In this document: piece after piece, positions 7,819 to 15,927 of the stretch
How the letters are laid out: each line of letters begins with the position of its first letter
Position numbering within the stretch: the first letter of the stretch is position 1
Origin: CAWJTN01 sp963845895
Lineage (GTDB): Bacteria; Patescibacteriota; Microgenomatia; UBA1406; GWC2-37-13
DNA length: 64,000 nucleotides
Direction: 5' to 3'
NCBI GenBank assembly: GCA_963845895.1
Contig: CAWJTN010000001.1
Span: 620,001-684,000 of the forward strand
The notes under the pieces: model-generated
What the model saw: the letters and a program-made list of their open reading frames with translations, nothing else
The model's database searches: none
Told to the model about the DNA's origin: nothing
Made by a program: the position numbers and the translations under genes

Positions 7819-7845
7819 ATTTTATCAGATCAAATTTGATAAAAT
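7819..7845. promoter_or_regulatory. Divergent promoter region with a 12-bp palindrome
   Basis: The minus-strand -10 TAAAAT (7824-7819) serves mtaB. The plus-strand -10 TAAAAT (7840-7845) serves the membrane glycosyltransferase. Between them, and touching the latter, is the perfect palindrome ATCAAATTTGAT (7829-7840), placed where a regulator could affect both genes. The plus gene also has an AGGAG-type ribosome site before 7869. Confidence 0.45.
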
Positions 7846-7868
7846 TCGATCAGGAGTGATAAGTCATT

Positions 7869-9437
7869 ATGAATAAGAGAGATATTTTGATTGTGACAAT
7901 ACTTTCAGTGCTATCTCTTGCCTATTTTTTTAATCGTGGATTTGCTTATTATGATGAGGGATATATTCTACATTCTGCTCAAAGGATAGTTCAGGGTGAT
8001 ATTCCTTATAAAGACTTTGAGTTTATCTATACTCCTGGAACAATTTTACTTGTTGCCGCGTTCTTTAAATTGTTTGGGGAGAGTATTTTAATAGAGCGTT
8101 TGTTGGTTGTTGCAGTAGCAATCTTAACATCACTTTTAATTTTTAAAATATTAAATTGTCATTTCGACCGAAGTGGAGAAAGCTCTTTTAAAAAGATTCC
8201 TCGACTTCAAAAATCATCGCTCGGAATGACATCTGGACAACTTTTTGCATATCTTGCCGTTTTAATTTATCTCTCTTGGTTTCCGACACACACGAACTTT
8301 CCTTGGCCGGTGGTCTTTGCTTTTCCCGTTGGTTTGTTGGTGAGCTATTTCCTGTTTAAGGAAAAACCGTTTCTGGCTGGAGTTATGACATTTGTTGCGT
8401 TCTTTTTTAAACAAAATTTTGGTGCGGCGGTTCTTTTGAGTTGTTTAATCTATCTTCTAATTTTGAAACGTTCCTTAAAAATTTATTTAACCTATCTTTT
8501 AAGTTTATGTGTCGGGATTTTGTTATTTATTATTTATTTGTTGCTAACCAACTCTTTTGTACCATTCATTAGTTACTTACTTCTTTCAAGCTTTAAAATA
8601 GCTTTTCAGGGAGCTCTAGCTACAGGATTCCCATCAGGAATGAAATCTTTAATCTATCTGTTTCCTGGATTAATCTCATTAGTTGCCTTTGCTGTTTCCT
8701 GGGTTAAAAATAAAAAATTAGTTATTTTCCCACTGTTTACCTTATTATTTTATCTATTTGGTATCAGGCCGACTACAGATTATGTTCATCTGGCGCCCTT
8801 AATGGGAGTAATAGGAATACCGTTTACTATAATTTTAGTAGGTGGCAGAAGAGGAAGGGATCCCGACAGCGCGCATGAAGGGAAAGTCGGGTCGAAAAAG
8901 ATATCTTCGCTTTCCCAAAGAGCACTGGCGGTCCCGCTAAGCGGGATGACAGAATCTACTAAAATTATTATATATATTGTACTGTTGTTATTAATTATTC
9001 TCGGTTTTTATACGGCTTTATTTAAAAATTATTACAGATGGGACAGCCCTTTAATAGAACAAACATATTATATTAATAACCCTAGAGCAGAAATATTTGT
9101 AGATAAAAAATTTAGTCAGGTTATCCCCGAAATTTTAACAACCATTAATGAAAAAACTAAAAAAGATGATTATATCTTTTCCTATTTTTACGCCCCAATG
9201 TTTTATTTTCTGGCAGATAGAAGAAATCCATCAAGATTTATTAGTTTGGCGGAAAACTCTTTAACTGCAAATCAAGAAAGACAGTTGATAACTCGTTTAG
9301 AAAAAGAAAAAGTCAGATTGATTATAACCCATCAAAAAGAAGCGGAGTGGAGTAAATCGCTCGTATATGCTTATATTAAAAAGGATTTTAAAAAAACCAA
9401 AGAAATTTTTGAGTTTGCTGTCTGGCAGAAGAAATAA
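7869..9437 (+). CDS. GT39-like multi-pass membrane glycosyltransferase carrying two in-frame repeat insertions
   Basis: 522 aa with about 11 hydrophobic segments. The first loop (FAYYDEGYILHSAQRIVQGD) has the acidic DEG-type motif and the PYKDFEFIYTPGT segment typical of ArnT/PMT-like polyprenyl-phosphate-sugar glycosyltransferases. A soluble C-terminal domain follows. Two hydrophilic stretches, about residues 97-121 and 331-361, interrupt hydrophobic segments and are encoded by palindromic repeats at 8157-8231 and 8858-8951. It is preceded by AGGAGTG, a fair Shine-Dalgarno. It probably transfers a lipid-linked sugar on the outer membrane face. Acceptor unknown. Confidence 0.75.
   Translation: MNKRDILIVTILSVLSLAYFFNRGFAYYDEGYILHSAQRIVQGDIPYKDFEFIYTPGTILLVAAFFKLFGESILIERLLVVAVAILTSLLIFKILNCHFDRSGESSFKKIPRLQKSSLGMTSGQLFAYLAVLIYLSWFPTHTNFPWPVVFAFPVGLLVSYFLFKEKPFLAGVMTFVAFFFKQNFGAAVLLSCLIYLLILKRSLKIYLTYLLSLCVGILLFIIYLLLTNSFVPFISYLLLSSFKIAFQGALATGFPSGMKSLIYLFPGLISLVAFAVSWVKNKKLVIFPLFTLLFYLFGIRPTTDYVHLAPLMGVIGIPFTIILVGGRRGRDPDSAHEGKVGSKKISSLSQRALAVPLSGMTESTKIIIYIVLLLLIILGFYTALFKNYYRWDSPLIEQTYYINNPRAEIFVDKKFSQVIPEILTTINEKTKKDDYIFSYFYAPMFYFLADRRNPSRFISLAENSLTANQERQLITRLEKEKVRLIITHQKEAEWSKSLVYAYIKKDFKKTKEIFEFAVWQKK
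8157..8231 (+). repeat. 75-bp palindromic element inserted in frame
   Basis: Ends TGTCAT/ATGACA are inverted. The interior has the TTTCGACCGAAGTGGAGAAA and CTCGACTTC pattern of dispersed bacterial palindromic elements. Its length (25 codons) keeps the host glycosyltransferase open. Confidence 0.7.
8858..8951 (+). repeat. Second palindromic element in the same gene
   Basis: Begins GGGATCCCGACAG and ends with the hairpin TCCCGCTAAGCGGGA (8932-8946) and ATGACAG. Positions 8892-8914 repeat 4475-4497 exactly. It is read through in frame as a hydrophilic loop of about 31 residues. Confidence 0.7.
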
Positions 9438-9465
9438 AAGTTATCATAGTTTGGAGGTGAAATAT

Positions 9466-9612
9466 ATGATGAATTGGAACTATCCAAGGATGATGCAAGG
9501 AGGATATGCCGGTTATGGATTTTGGCTGGTAGGTCTTATCTTCCAAATAGTCATCCTTTTGGATTTGGTACTATTTGGAATATGGCTTTGGAAACAGATC
9601 AATAAGAAATGA
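9466..9612 (+). CDS. Small single-pass membrane protein (48 aa)
   Basis: The start was chosen at ATG 9466 because the strong Shine-Dalgarno GGAGGTG lies at 9453-9459. An upstream in-frame start would sit inside the preceding gene. The protein has a Met/Asn/Tyr/Gly-rich N-terminus (residues 1-18), one strongly hydrophobic helix (about 19-42) and a short KQINKK tail. Predicted cytoplasmic tail, function unknown. Confidence 0.65.
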   Translation: MMNWNYPRMMQGGYAGYGFWLVGLIFQIVILLDLVLFGIWLWKQINKK

Positions 9613-9613
9613 C

Positions 9614-9642
9614 TTGACAAAGTTTTCACTTTCTTTTATTCT
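9614..9642 (+). promoter_or_regulatory. Sigma70-type promoter
   Basis: TTGACA (9614-9619), 17-nt spacer, TATTCT (9637-9642). It drives the 45-codon gene at 9675. Confidence 0.7.
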
Positions 9643-9674
9643 GAATTTATAGTTACATAATTATTTTTTCCAAA

Positions 9675-9812
9675 ATGCCTAAGAGAAAAACTACAAAACA
9701 ACCAGCAAGGCGATCTTCAAGGGGAATGAGTCCGATAGTTCAATTTGGAGTAGTATTCGTAATTGTCGCTGCGATGTTGCTTTTAATGTACGCAGCTAGA
9801 CAAACACCATAA
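9675..9812 (+). CDS. Small basic membrane protein (45 aa)
   Basis: ATG to TAA, 46 codons. A very basic N-terminus (MPKRKTTKQPARRSSRG) is followed by one hydrophobic helix (about residues 20-39) and a short ARQTP tail. A consensus promoter sits 33 nt upstream, which supports expression. The architecture suggests a positive-inside single-span protein. Function unknown. The stretch 9813-9920 after it shows only an imperfect inverted repeat and no gene. Confidence 0.6.
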   Translation: MPKRKTTKQPARRSSRGMSPIVQFGVVFVIVAAMLLLMYAARQTP

Positions 9813-9920
9813 TTCTTCCTTAAAATTGCTGGGAAATTTCTGCTAAAAGAAGCGATATATTTCTGTAATCGATCAAATTTATAACACATAATGATTGAAG
9901 TATTATAGGTCAATTATGTG

Positions 9921-10304
9921 TTATGTATGGAATCTACTTTTTGGTCCTCTCGCTTCGTATGCTTTCACAAGATCAATTTTACATGGAGTACTGTATTTTG
10001 TGACGTCACCTGCTGGTATGTTTCTTTCAACCAAGATTAATTTTTTTTTGACTTCGGTAGTTGGAGAGCCATCACATGAAGCTAGGAGTAAATTTCCATG
10101 TGGTCCGTTTAATCCTCCTTTAGCTATAGAACCAACTGGCATATTGTGTCCGGCAAATTCGCTTGCATTAATGTGGCAAACAACACAACCTTGATGTAGT
10201 TCAATTATAGAATCATTACTTGTTGCCTCTACAGATCCTTCTCTATATCCCTGAGATGGTGGCTTCAAATTAACTTTAACAAGATCAGTTTCGAATTCTA
10301 CCAT
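9921..10304 (-). CDS. Uncharacterised protein with a single CxxCH motif
   Basis: 127 aa, no signal peptide or TM segment. It contains CVVCH (about residues 40-44) followed by HNMPVG, which together look like a covalent-haem attachment site with a distal Met. There is no export signal, and no cytochrome maturation gene in the window, so zinc binding or chance are equally possible. Two more cysteines lie further on. It is divergent from the plus-strand gene with promoter at 10344. Family not recognised. Confidence 0.55.
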   Translation of the reverse strand: MVEFETDLVKVNLKPPSQGYREGSVEATSNDSIIELHQGCVVCHINASEFAGHNMPVGSIAKGGLNGPHGNLLLASCDGSPTTEVKKKLILVERNIPAGDVTKYSTPCKIDLVKAYEARGPKSRFHT

Positions 10305-10343
10305 GATTTATTTTACCATATATTATCCTATAGTCAATAAGAG

Positions 10344-10372
10344 TTGACAAAAGGAGGGTGCTATATTAATCT
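10344..10372 (+). promoter_or_regulatory. Sigma70-type promoter
   Basis: TTGACA (10344-10349), 17 nt, TAATCT (10367-10372). The transcript would have a roughly 58-nt leader containing the inverted repeat GAACGTAA (10382-10389) and TTACGTTC (10420-10427). This promoter rules out the upstream TTG at 10344 as the start codon. Confidence 0.6.
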
Positions 10373-10436
10373 TTTAATAGAGAACGTAATAAAGCCTAAA
10401 TCTAAATTTAAAAATTTTTTTACGTTCAGAAAAAAT

Positions 10437-10892
10437 ATGGCGAACAATAGCGTCAAAGGATATTTGAAACAGCTTGAGGACATACTCTCGGATTATCTAG
10501 TTAAAAAGGCTCCTGCCTTGCCCACTAACATTAAGGAGATAATAGTTAAATTTGCTCCCTGGGTCACTTTGATACTATTTATTATCACGCTTCCTGTTGT
10601 GTTAGCTTTTTTTGGGCTCGGCGCAATTTTAGCACCTCTAAGTTTTTTTGGAGGAATGACGGTCGGGACAAATTATATTCTCACCTTAATCTTCTCGGCT
10701 GTTATGTTGGTTTTGGAAGCTTTGGCCATTCCAGGGCTTTTTAAAAGAGCTAGAGGAGCTTGGAATTTGCTATTTTATTCAGCTTTGGTTGGTGCTTTGC
10801 AAAATGTGGTTACCTTTAATCTTGGAGGTCTAATCATTGGAACGCTTCTTGGACTTTACATACTTTTTCAGGTTAGAGAGTACTACAAATAA
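10437..10892 (+). CDS. Small integral membrane protein (151 aa)
   Basis: Start taken at ATG 10437 because the longer reading would begin inside the promoter. The N-terminal 35 residues are polar and helical (VKGYLKQLEDILSDYL). Three to four hydrophobic segments follow (about 40-65, 75-100, 110-145). Gly/Phe-rich loops are visible (AFFGLGAILAPLSFFGG). Family not recognised with confidence. It lies directly upstream of the VIT-family gene, but that gene has its own -10 element. Confidence 0.65.
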   Translation: MANNSVKGYLKQLEDILSDYLVKKAPALPTNIKEIIVKFAPWVTLILFIITLPVVLAFFGLGAILAPLSFFGGMTVGTNYILTLIFSAVMLVLEALAIPGLFKRARGAWNLLFYSALVGALQNVVTFNLGGLIIGTLLGLYILFQVREYYK

Positions 10893-10915
10893 AGATTTCA
10901 GATAAAATAGCAAAA

Positions 10916-10944
10916 CTTAAAACACGTGAGTTTTAAGATATAAT
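10916..10944 (+). promoter_or_regulatory. Operator-like dyad plus -10 of the VIT-family gene
   Basis: A perfect inverted repeat CTTAAAAC-ACGTGA-GTTTTAAG (10916-10937) ends 1 nt before TATAAT (10939-10944), so it covers the -35/spacer region. The ATG is 7 nt after the -10, so the mRNA would be leaderless and control at the DNA level is the simpler reading. Confidence 0.5.
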
Positions 10945-10951
10945 TGATTTT

Positions 10952-11734
10952 ATGGCCAGAGTTGATGATGCAAGAGAAGCTTACTTAAACAAGGATCTGA
11001 AAACTCTTAAAGTTTATCATAATAAAAAAGTAGTTCATTCGGATATTCATCACGATGAAGCTCATGTTAAAGGATTCAACCTTCCAGAGATAATTTTAGG
11101 AGGACAAGATGGACTAGTTAACGTTCTAGGAGTTATTCTTGGTGTTGCCGCTGCTACTTCATCTAACCAGATTGTAATTGTTGCCGGATTGGCTGCGGCT
11201 TTTGCCGAAAGTATCTCCATGGCAGCCGTTGCTTACACATCCAAACTGGCTGAAGCCGATTATTATCAATCGGAGCTGGAAAGGGAAAGATTTGAGATTG
11301 AAAATTTACCTCAAGGAGAAAAAGAAGAAATAAAAGCTTTATATGAAAATTACGGATTTAAGGGAAAAGTTTTAGACGAGATAGTTGATAGGATAACTTC
11401 AGATAAAGAAACATGGCTTAAGGTCATGATGGAGCAAGAGTTAAAACTTGAACCTATTGATAGAAAAGAAGCAATTCCCGCGTCATTTATTGTAGGAGTT
11501 GCAGCGATCATTGGATCTTTTATCCCTTTAACTCCATTTTTTTTCCTTTCAACAAAACCTGCAATAGTCGTTGGATTAGTTATTACTGCTGCAACTTTGT
11601 TTGTTATTGGCTATTATAAAGCAAAAAAAACTTTGGGACGAAATTTAGTTAAACAGGGGATAGAGATGTTGGTGATTGGAATGGTTTCCGCATTGGTCGG
11701 TTACTTCATTGGAACGTTATTTCAGATTAAATGA
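10952..11734 (+). CDS. VIT1/CCC1-family transporter
   Basis: 260 aa. TM1 begins LPEIILGGQDGLVNVLGVILG, the hallmark of vacuolar-iron-transporter-like proteins. The following AFAESISMAAVAYTSKLAEADYYQSE carries the conserved Met/Glu line and leads into the cytoplasmic metal-binding helices (about residues 110-170, many Glu). Three more TM segments complete the five-helix fold. The family exports Fe2+ or Mn2+ from the cytosol. The dyad over its promoter suggests regulation, perhaps by metal. Confidence 0.8.
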   Translation: MARVDDAREAYLNKDLKTLKVYHNKKVVHSDIHHDEAHVKGFNLPEIILGGQDGLVNVLGVILGVAAATSSNQIVIVAGLAAAFAESISMAAVAYTSKLAEADYYQSELERERFEIENLPQGEKEEIKALYENYGFKGKVLDEIVDRITSDKETWLKVMMEQELKLEPIDRKEAIPASFIVGVAAIIGSFIPLTPFFFLSTKPAIVVGLVITAATLFVIGYYKAKKTLGRNLVKQGIEMLVIGMVSALVGYFIGTLFQIK

Positions 11735-11768
11735 GAATTATCCAAAAAGTCTTGCACCATCCTTTTGG

Positions 11769-11792
11769 TCAACCTGGCAGGTTGATTTTTTT
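11769..11792 (+). terminator. Rho-independent terminator after the VIT gene
   Basis: TCAACCT (11769-11775), triloop GGC, AGGTTGA (11779-11785), then seven T. Confidence 0.8.
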
Positions 11793-11816
11793 CTTGGCAT
11801 AGCAATCTAAGAATGA

Positions 11817-12794
11817 TTATAAGGCAAATATTTTATAGGCAGTATTGAAGGTTTTGAAGTCAACTTCGTTTTTTCCCTCCAGCTGGACTTTTTTTAGGAG
11901 TAGCTTCCCTTTTTTAAATTCCATATCGGTAATCTTCAATCGCTTCGGTTGATTTTTTATTTTCACAGTAGTCCAAATGCCTGGCCAGGGAAACATACCT
12001 CGGAAATAATCATATTCCATTTTAATGTTATATTGTTTTAATGTTAAATTGGAATTTTGGCGATATTCTTTTATGATATGGGGTGTTTCGTCGACTGTTA
12101 GCTTTTCATCGTTGACCGCTTTTTTTAAAGTTGAAAAAGGTCTGAACCCATCTTTTTTTGTTAATAATCTAGTAAAAGTTGCTTCGCTATCATTTTGCCT
12201 TGTCCCACGAAGCTTTAGCGAAGTGGGATTTTTTATTAACTTAATAATTGTTTTTTTAAATAATTCAAAAGCTAGATTGGTCAGTTTTATTTCCATATCG
12301 GTTCGTTTATCTGTTGATTTAATTTCCATCTCTTCTTGAGCAATGATTGGTCCATGATCTATTTGGTTATTAAGTCTAATCAGAGTAACTCCGGTTTTTT
12401 TGTCTCCTAAAATTAGAGGGTAAACCATAGGTGAAGGGCCACGGTATTTTGGTAAAAGGGAAGGATGGGTGTTTAAGAAGCCGAACTTAGGAAGATTTAG
12501 TAAGTCGTTTAGAATAACAGACCCATAAGCAAATAGGAAAACCAAGTCTAAATTTTTAATTTGAAATTTAAATTTTTTAATTTCTTTATCATAAACTTCA
12601 ATTCCATATTTTTCAGCAACTATTTTCACTGGCGTTTTCGTTAATACCTGTTTTCTCCCAATAGGCATATCTGGTTGGGTGACTACAAGTTTTATCTCAA
12701 TTAAATTCTTTAAGTCTTTATCTGTCAAGAGCTTTTCCAAAAATCTGGCAGAAAAATAGGGAGTTCCGAAATAAGCAATTTTCAACTTGTTCAT
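11817..12794 (-). CDS. fmt: Methionyl-tRNA formyltransferase with a repeat-derived insertion
   Basis: 325 aa, normal length. The N-terminal formyltransferase domain begins KIAYFGTPYFSARFLEKLL. Catalytic Asn and His lie in LNTHPSLLPKYRGPSP, and Asp in QIDHGPIIAQEE. The C-terminal OB-like tRNA-binding domain includes YDYFRGMFPWPGIWT. It formylates initiator Met-tRNA using 10-formyl-THF. Residues of about SLKLRGTRQNDSEA in the interdomain linker are encoded by a palindromic repeat (12203-12228) that closely resembles one in trxB. Confidence 0.9.
   Translation of the reverse strand: MNKLKIAYFGTPYFSARFLEKLLTDKDLKNLIEIKLVVTQPDMPIGRKQVLTKTPVKIVAEKYGIEVYDKEIKKFKFQIKNLDLVFLFAYGSVILNDLLNLPKFGFLNTHPSLLPKYRGPSPMVYPLILGDKKTGVTLIRLNNQIDHGPIIAQEEMEIKSTDKRTDMEIKLTNLAFELFKKTIIKLIKNPTSLKLRGTRQNDSEATFTRLLTKKDGFRPFSTLKKAVNDEKLTVDETPHIIKEYRQNSNLTLKQYNIKMEYDYFRGMFPWPGIWTTVKIKNQPKRLKITDMEFKKGKLLLKKVQLEGKNEVDFKTFNTAYKIFAL
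12203..12228 (-). repeat. 26-bp palindromic insertion in fmt
   Basis: On the coding (minus) strand: TCCCAC, then CTTCGCTAAAGCTTCG overlapping, then GTGGGA and CAAGGCAAAAT. The 16-nt core matches the trxB element at 19531-19556. The flanking stem bases differ but stay paired. Confidence 0.75.
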
Positions 12795-12812
12795 GCAAAT
12801 AATTATATGATA

Positions 12813-13328
12813 TTAGGGCAAAAACTCCAGACTTTTTTCAAAAAGAGGATAGAAAGATTTATCAACGTCAACAAAAATCGACTTAGAATTTTTAGGATTA
12901 ATAAATTTAAACATATAATAAGTCCTACTTCCTGCGTCTTGGATCTTAAAAGTCATTGTTTTATTTTTAAAATTGACTTCTTCTGTTGCGATTTTTTCAT
13001 CCCCTAATTTTATATCAATTGGATTTGGTTGTTCACATCCTATGAGAATTGTTGTTCCATTTTTGTCTGTGAATCTTGCTTCGGGAGTGGATTGACTAGA
13101 TAACCAAGAATTTGGATAAAGAAATTGAATACCGCAAACTTTGTTTGAATAAGTTTGAAATTCTACAGGTTTTTGAGAAGGTTCAGCTGTTGGACTTGGA
13201 GGAAGACTAATTAAATAGTTTATAATCTTGTTTGTTCTTTCAACCCTTTGACCGTAGCGGACACCCAAAACAAAAACAAGAAGAATAATAAGAATGGTTA
13301 TTAAAATATATGGTCCTTTTTTTCTCAT
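12813..13328 (-). CDS. Membrane-anchored extracytoplasmic protein, unknown
   Basis: 171 aa. One N-terminal TM helix (about residues 6-24) follows a basic MRKKG start. Next come a Pro/Ser linker (LPPSPTAEPSQKP) and a beta-rich domain with two cysteines (VCGIQFLYPNSW and ILIGCEQPNP) that could form a disulfide. The YPNSW and C-terminal VDVDKSFYPLFEKSLEF pattern resembles PsbP-like lipoprotein domains, and the same architecture recurs in the gene at 51516. It sits 9 nt after the ABC ATPase gene and may belong to that operon. Confidence 0.6.
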   Translation of the reverse strand: MRKKGPYILITILIILLVFVLGVRYGQRVERTNKIINYLISLPPSPTAEPSQKPVEFQTYSNKVCGIQFLYPNSWLSSQSTPEARFTDKNGTTILIGCEQPNPIDIKLGDEKIATEEVNFKNKTMTFKIQDAGSRTYYMFKFINPKNSKSIFVDVDKSFYPLFEKSLEFLP

Positions 13329-13337
13329 AAACTAACT

Positions 13338-14315
13338 CTATTGTACTTCTTTTATTGTCTGATCGCTAAAGAAGCTCTTTATAATTTCCTCAATTGTTTC
13401 GTCCTCGATCGTCAAATCGGAAAAAGGAAGTGTATCAGTAATCAGTTTAACAGTAGAAGGAATGTCAGATTTATTCGTTTTAAATACCACTTGTGGGAAT
13501 GAATAATGTTCAATTTGGCCAATTTTAGCCAGTTCTTCTTTTCCGACTTCATCATCAAGAGTGAGCGTTATTTTTTTCTGCCTTGAATATTTATCCAAGA
13601 TGTTTCTCAAAGACCCGTCATATAAAATATTACCTCGATCGATTATAATTAAGCGTTTTGCAAGCTTTTTAACATCTTCCAGATAATGACTAGTCAACAT
13701 AATGGTAGCTTTGTATTCCATTTGAAATTTTTTAATAAAATCTCGGACAACTTCCTGTGAGAATATATCTAGACCTATGGTCGGTTCATCAAAAAAAACT
13801 ATTTTTGGTCGATGTAACAGACTGGCAATTAGCTCCATCTTCATTCTTTCTCCTAAAGACAAAGTTTTGACTGGATTAAAAAGCAGTTTTTGACAGTTTA
13901 AAAGTGCAGATAACTCATCTACCATAGCTTTAAATTCGGAATCAGCCACGTTATAAATTTCTTTATTTAAAAGAAAGGTGTCATAGGGAGGGAGATCCCA
14001 AACCAGTTGATTTCTCTGTCCCATAATAAAAGATATTTGTTTTAAAAAACGTGGGTCCTTTTCAAAAGGTATGAAGCCGAGTACTTTTACCTCACCTGAA
14101 GTTGGATATAAAATCCCGGATAAAATTTTCAACGTTGTTGTTTTTCCTGCTCCATTGGGACCGATAAATCCAACCAGTTCATTTTCATCAATCTTGAATG
14201 AAGCTTGATTCAAAGCCACGGTTTCCTGATATTTTCTAAAAAAGATATCTGCTAAAAAGTTTTGGTCCTTAACCGCTGTTTTATAAATTTTAGTTAAATC
14301 TTTTACCTTAATCAT
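13338..14315 (-). CDS. ABC-2 type exporter, ATP-binding subunit
   Basis: 325 aa. Walker A is GFIGPNGAGKTTTLKILSG (about 49-67). The Q-loop region is FIMGQRNQLVWDLP, the signature LSLGERMKMELIASLLHRPK, Walker B IVFFDEPTIGLD and the H-loop TSHYLEDV. The C-terminal 90-residue extension is typical of the multidrug/DrrA-like ATPases that pair with ABC-2 permeases. It is followed upstream in the operon by two permease genes with 1- and 4-nt gaps, so the three form one exporter. Confidence 0.9.
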   Translation of the reverse strand: MIKVKDLTKIYKTAVKDQNFLADIFFRKYQETVALNQASFKIDENELVGFIGPNGAGKTTTLKILSGILYPTSGEVKVLGFIPFEKDPRFLKQISFIMGQRNQLVWDLPPYDTFLLNKEIYNVADSEFKAMVDELSALLNCQKLLFNPVKTLSLGERMKMELIASLLHRPKIVFFDEPTIGLDIFSQEVVRDFIKKFQMEYKATIMLTSHYLEDVKKLAKRLIIIDRGNILYDGSLRNILDKYSRQKKITLTLDDEVGKEELAKIGQIEHYSFPQVVFKTNKSDIPSTVKLITDTLPFSDLTIEDETIEEIIKSFFSDQTIKEVQ

Positions 14316-14316
14316 A

Positions 14317-15108
14317 TTATCCCCCCCAGCTTTGGTATTTCTTTAACGCCATATCCCAAAGTTTCAGCGCTCCTATCAGCAATATAGATGATATCAAAAA
14401 AGAATATAGAAAGAACGGTAAGCTCAATATCCTAAATAAAACATAAGGAGGAAAAGACATCATTACTCCAATTGGAATTATAAAGGTAAATATTCCTCTC
14501 ACAGGCTCTTTATAAATCTCTAGGGGAAATCTTCCAATTGTAGTCAAATCTCTGTAAATCATTATTGTGTGGTCTACTTCTGTGGTTAGAATACCCAAAG
14601 CCAAGACAGCTATATGAAAAGCAGTTGCTATGATTAGGGCATTGATTAATAAAAGAAAATAAAGAATAAAAATTAAGAAATTGATAGTTGGTATTTTTAA
14701 AATAAAATAAATAGTCATGATAAAGTAGGGAATAAGAAGAGTAAGGTCAAGAAAATCGATTCCTCCTAAAAGTATGCGAACAAATGGATGATGGGGTTTC
14801 ATCAAAATCAAGTCAAAAGTTCCAGAAACAACCTGTTGTCTAAATCTGTAGACTTCTCGAAACAAAATTTGTGAGGCAGTATCTATGATATTAAATGTAA
14901 GATAGAAGATGATTGCTTGATTAAAGTTATAACCCTTGATTATCTTTGTTTGTGAAAAAACTAGAAAAATAAAGAAAAAAAAGAAAAAAAATCTTGCTAT
15001 TTTTCCTATCATAAAGAAAATTATCCCCATTCGTGCCTGTAAGGTGGATTTTAGAGAGAGTTTGGAAAATAAGATAAATAATTTTGTGTTTCTTATTATG
15101 TTTTTCAT
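14317..15108 (-). CDS. ABC-2 family permease (DUF990/ABC2_membrane_6-like)
   Basis: 263 aa with six hydrophobic segments. Family-like stretches are the cytoplasmic FREVYRFRQQVVSGTFDLIL after TM2 and MKPHHPFVRILLGGIDFLDL. It pairs with the permease at 15113 to make a heterodimeric channel driven by the ATPase at 13338. The substrate is unknown. Such three-gene exporters in low-GC bacteria are often linked to lipid or envelope components. Confidence 0.8.
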   Translation of the reverse strand: MKNIIRNTKLFILFSKLSLKSTLQARMGIIFFMIGKIARFFFFFFFIFLVFSQTKIIKGYNFNQAIIFYLTFNIIDTASQILFREVYRFRQQVVSGTFDLILMKPHHPFVRILLGGIDFLDLTLLIPYFIMTIYFILKIPTINFLIFILYFLLLINALIIATAFHIAVLALGILTTEVDHTIMIYRDLTTIGRFPLEIYKEPVRGIFTFIIPIGVMMSFPPYVLFRILSLPFFLYSFLISSILLIGALKLWDMALKKYQSWGG

Positions 15109-15112
15109 AATA

Positions 15113-15904
15113 TTATCTACCCCAAAACGAAAAAGTTTTGAGACCTTTATTCCACATAAATTTAGCTAATTGCCAGGATAAAAATAACCACAAAAAGGAA
15201 AAGAAGATCATAAGATAAATAAATATTGGTTTTACTCCAGCATCTCCCAGTAAGAATTTTGTCGGAAGATAAAAAAGATAAGGAAAAGGAGTGGCTATTA
15301 AAATCAGAAATAACGGTTGGGGAAGAATATCTAAAGGAAAAAAAGATCCAGAAAGGAAGGATACCAGCATTATAAACAAAAATCTGGGGGCCCATACCTC
15401 ATTTGTCCAAAATCCGATAAAAGAAAGGATAAGATTTATAAAAAAGGAAATAAACACACCATTAACAAGAAAAATTAAAGCCATAAGTAGATTAGTTGGA
15501 AAGATAAGAGGAGGTTTAAATAAGAAGATTATTATTGACATTTCAAAGAAGACAAAAAAGGTATTTAATAATTTATCTGCAATGTCTTTAGTTAAGTAAT
15601 ACTTAAAAAAAGCTAAGGGCTTTAATAAATAATTTATGATAGTGCCATCGTTTATCTCTGATGCAATATCTGTAGTTCTAGTACCTAAGACAAAGTTTGA
15701 GATCACATTGGCAAAAAGAATATATGAGAGCATTGAGCCTTTTCCATAATGAGCGAAACTGGCATTTTTATCAAAAACCGAGTTCCATAAGAAAAAAGTT
15801 ATAAGAATACTCAAAAACATCCTTACACGCCAGAGTATAAAACTAAGTCTATAGGCAAAGTATTCTTTTATTGATAGTTTTAAAATTGTTAAATATTTTC
15901 GCAT
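15113..15904 (-). CDS. ABC-2 family permease (DUF990/ABC2_membrane_6-like)
   Basis: 263 aa, the same length and topology as its neighbour. RTTDIASEINDGTIINYLLK corresponds to the neighbour's REVYRFRQQVVSGTFDLILM, which supports origin by duplication. It is the first gene of the operon 15904 to 12813. The start ATG is followed by a basic, amphipathic N-terminus (RKYLTILKLSIKEYFAY). Substrate unknown. Confidence 0.8.
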   Translation of the reverse strand: MRKYLTILKLSIKEYFAYRLSFILWRVRMFLSILITFFLWNSVFDKNASFAHYGKGSMLSYILFANVISNFVLGTRTTDIASEINDGTIINYLLKPLAFFKYYLTKDIADKLLNTFFVFFEMSIIIFLFKPPLIFPTNLLMALIFLVNGVFISFFINLILSFIGFWTNEVWAPRFLFIMLVSFLSGSFFPLDILPQPLFLILIATPFPYLFYLPTKFLLGDAGVKPIFIYLMIFFSFLWLFLSWQLAKFMWNKGLKTFSFWGR

Positions 15905-15927
15905 AAAATAAATTATAAATTATTGTT

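Noticed and set aside
7496..7876. 126-codon plus-strand ORF
   Set aside because: Shadow of mtaB, composition Ser/Leu/Cys-rich, no independent support.
9367..9465. Longer reading of the 48-aa membrane protein
   Set aside because: It overlaps the preceding gene; the GGAGGTG site points to ATG 9466.
10344..10436. TTG start extending the 10437 membrane protein by 31 residues
   Set aside because: The TTG is the -35 box of a good promoter (TTGACA-17-TAATCT), so it cannot be in the transcript.
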